DNA from: JBOGOC01 sp050747525
GTDB lineage: Bacteria > Acidobacteriota > Polarisedimenticolia > JACPZX01 > DASXTC01
Assembly (NCBI GenBank): GCA_050747525.1
Contig: JBOGOC010000002.1
Coordinates: forward strand, 1-64,000
DNA: 64,000 nt
Direction: 5' to 3'
Each line of letters opens with the position of its first letter. Position 1 is the first letter of the stretch. The translations under genes and the position numbers were made by a program. The notes beneath the pieces are model-generated. The model was not told where the DNA came from and did not search any database. It saw only the letters and a list, made by a program, of their open reading frames with translations. This document shows, one piece after another, positions 63,101 to 64,000 of the stretch.

Positions 63101-64000
63101 CTCGGGAGCGGGATGACGATGCTGGTTTACGACAACGAGCGCCGCGGGGTCATCGCCCTGCGCGGTCCCGGCGATGGACTCGAGATCGTGGAAGGAGGGC
63201 GCAACGACAGCTACGAGATTCTCCTGACGCGGCCGCCGGTGGGACTCGTCGAAGTCCGCCTGGACGTCGCCGACCCGGTCAGGGTCAGCCCGGCGACGCT
63301 GACCTTCGGCCCCGCAGACTATGACGTGCCGCGGACCGTCACCTTGTGGAGCGAGACCGACGGCCTCCAGATTCATGCCTACCCCAACGTGCTTCACAGC
63401 TTCCGTGGAGATCCCTCGTACGACGGGTTGACGTTCGAGATGCCTTTCGCCTTTCGCGACCGGGAGAGTGCGAGCATTCTCGTGACCGAGTCGGCCGAAG
63501 AGACCGAAGTGGCCGAGGGGGGGCCGGCGGATCAGGTCCTCCTGGAGCTGAGCAACGCGCCACCGGAGGATGTCACCGTTCGGATCGACACCGTCGAAGT
63601 CAACGTTTCCCCAGCGTCGGTGACGTTCACACCTTCGACGTGGAACATGCCGCAGGTGATCCAGGTGCAGGCTCGGGACGATGCCCGGATCGCGGAGGGT
63701 GTTCATGACGGCTTGATCACCCTGAGCGCCGAAGGGACCGCCTACGCCCAAAGGTTCGTGGATGTCGACATCGCGGACAACGACTTCGACCTCGACCCCG
63801 ATCATCGAAGCCTGATGAGCTACGCTCACATGTCCACCGACGCGCCGGTGAACGACTACGCTGGTCCAGGAGAGCCGCTCGTCGATGAGTGGAGCCGCCT
63901 CAAGCTCGACTTCTACAACGTCTTCGTTCATCTGGGGGAGTTTGCGTCAGACGCAAGCCCGCCGCTCGACATCTCCCTGAAGGAGTACATCGCGCTCTTC
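60185..64000 (+). CDS. Giant secreted metzincin-like metalloprotease with beta-repeats (3' partial)
   Basis: At least 1272 residues; the frame is open to the window end. The ATG follows GGAGG by seven bases. The N-terminus (MPRRKSCTRAAAVLLSTISI, GLMSPGGGAA) is signal-like. Residues to ~480 contain repeated NDSG/NDGR blocks (INDSGQVAYLGTV, MNDSGEIAFVAGDG, ISDDGRAVAFLG). A calcium-type linker (LDTDEDGLLDHWETSGIDMD) follows, then the zinc motif H-E-L-G-H-N-Q-T-L-D-H at His843, His847, His853 (metzincin spacing). Next come three or so beta-repeats (SPATLTFGPADYDVPRTVTL; SPASVTFTPSTWNMPQVIQV). A Met-turn-like LMSYAHM appears near residue 1211, after the repeats, so the catalytic domain may be interrupted by them. 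Substrate unknown. Confidence 0.82.
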   Translation, partial: MPRRKSCTRAAAVLLSTISIGLMSPGGGAAPSPDLPAAGPASTPTPFFEYEVVARQGEGNIDLFGWPSINDSGQVAYLGTVIRERNSPTLVATVFVANTSGTVEDLTPDVLDDAGNQYLDMTPWNLAHGVEINAGRQVAAHSMFTLDDSLGLLQHSSFAWRFPVLGSAFWGPLRAAGGVVNDAAQSPEPAYFRLVGPWVSMNDSGEIAFVAGDGDVSFPGTDVESLGDIVTERISLVVAPDLAGPELLASYQEHTLATGETLDLVENLAPMIANDGRVVVRAGLRDDSPIEVFSRGLSVSERIAGPDVGFTRIGGFPAISDDGRAVAFLGDRGDGEGLFLSIDDGDGYAASGFILRVAGENATPHPELGYALPVTTLEADGQVRDDLPPLFFASFDFRQRLGITHVEKGRPGFVDDSVIIAFIGRPNAASRPNPVVPGSPLLFSNKEGLWTVRVDFEEHPGTGLLIAQPRSAIPVVQVGDMIEGALVSSVSIYDPLAAARTDLGAFERGRGDHQVAFSVTTSAGRRIVRATHLDTDEDGLLDHWETSGIDMDGDGETDLDLNAMGASPIHKDLFLEIDWLVPRTRGTPMPWSNEPQPGVTERLVRMFAEAPLGNPDGNPGIELHIDAGPGRDRVYRRPFSQNIPPGPLLQGGDLVHKPGLPFSHLDVVPTTGGYRVPSSIASERFGVLKDLFFGTRDKRARELAFHYGIIADFIDVIQGPDSKPYIGKITAVTDDSNLSFSGVPPSVIEGSSILVTSGRASGEIRHVFLVDGAIQPLQDWTRVPETGDTFCVLDDHGGQGEMAVVSSRIDLPGNDHTMGLGGGGGEVNGILGSWFDQWTTLAHELGHNQTLDHCGRSGNEILCDNVTGGITYRPVNAAVVAEGGLVHHLDVTLDSRPSAPVEVDILSEFLQLEAIPSRLRFGTDTWDVPQRVEIRAIDDAIQDRIDSGTEVEPWMFGDLRVILDSEDARFRGLGSGMTMLVYDNERRGVIALRGPGDGLEIVEGGRNDSYEILLTRPPVGLVEVRLDVADPVRVSPATLTFGPADYDVPRTVTLWSETDGLQIHAYPNVLHSFRGDPSYDGLTFEMPFAFRDRESASILVTESAEETEVAEGGPADQVLLELSNAPPEDVTVRIDTVEVNVSPASVTFTPSTWNMPQVIQVQARDDARIAEGVHDGLITLSAEGTAYAQRFVDVDIADNDFDLDPDHRSLMSYAHMSTDAPVNDYAGPGEPLVDEWSRLKLDFYNVFVHLGEFASDASPPLDISLKEYIALF

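Noticed and set aside
62867..63931. A 354-codon minus-strand frame inside the metzincin-like gene
   Set aside because: The plus-strand frame carries clear beta-repeats across the same DNA; the minus frame is low-complexity.

Overview
This is a GC-rich bacterial chromosome segment (about two thirds G+C by eye) with tightly packed genes and no rRNA, tRNA, CRISPR array, prophage or recognisable insertion-sequence transposase. Many products carry signal peptides, lipoboxes, TonB C-terminal domains, or are RND pumps, so the host has an outer membrane. Adjacent icd and mdh, several DUF3857 proteins, S9, M16, M48 and M50 peptidases, and sigma-54 activators suggest Acidobacteriota or a neighbouring deep lineage. 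That placement is inference; there is no 16S gene here.

Layout. 1-5.1 kb: a GAF/sigma-54 activator (5' end outside the window), a sigma-54 promoter driving a tiny secreted GVGGC-repeat protein with a strong terminator, a lipase, a second sensorless sigma-54 activator and a TonB-type protein. 5.2-9.5 kb: small genes, including two paralogous basic proteins, an NTF2-like protein, a beta-propeller lipoprotein, a frame-damaged gene and a methyladenine-type DNA glycosylase. 9.5-15 kb: an ABC-2 exporter, a hydrolase/phosphoribosyltransferase pair and a MATE exporter. 15-25 kb: a secreted S9 peptidase and an RND operon (one adaptor, two permeases). 25-28.4 kb: a carbonic-anhydrase-like protein, a decapitated flotillin, a nested palindromic element and an HNH endonuclease gene that looks leaderless. 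28.4-38.5 kb: DUF4287/DUF5655, HEAT-TonB, Dps, PBP4, a frameshifted gene, an M16 peptidase pair and an adenosine-deaminase-like enzyme. 38.5-49.6 kb: a large secreted metallopeptidase, convergent with a three-gene DUF3857 operon, and an M50-CBS protease. 49.6-57 kb: an S1-domain protein divergent from icd-mdh, a 180-bp palindromic element running into an S9 peptidase, an M48 lipoprotein and a membrane protein. 57-64 kb: a secreted TPR-CHAT protease divergent from a giant secreted metzincin-like protein cut by the window end.

How the genes work together. Much of the window serves the cell envelope: secreted peptidases, TonB-domain proteins, pumps and lipoproteins. Genes within operons overlap by ATGA, GTGA or TGATG junctions, indicating translational coupling. 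Convergent genes meet with gaps of 14 bp or less, or overlap. The most novel-looking pieces are the sigma-54-driven GVGGC peptide, the DUF3857 triplet with only one intact catalytic triad, two palindromic elements each beside an N-terminally damaged gene, the secreted TPR-CHAT protein, and the metzincin-like protein whose beta-repeats appear to split the catalytic domain.
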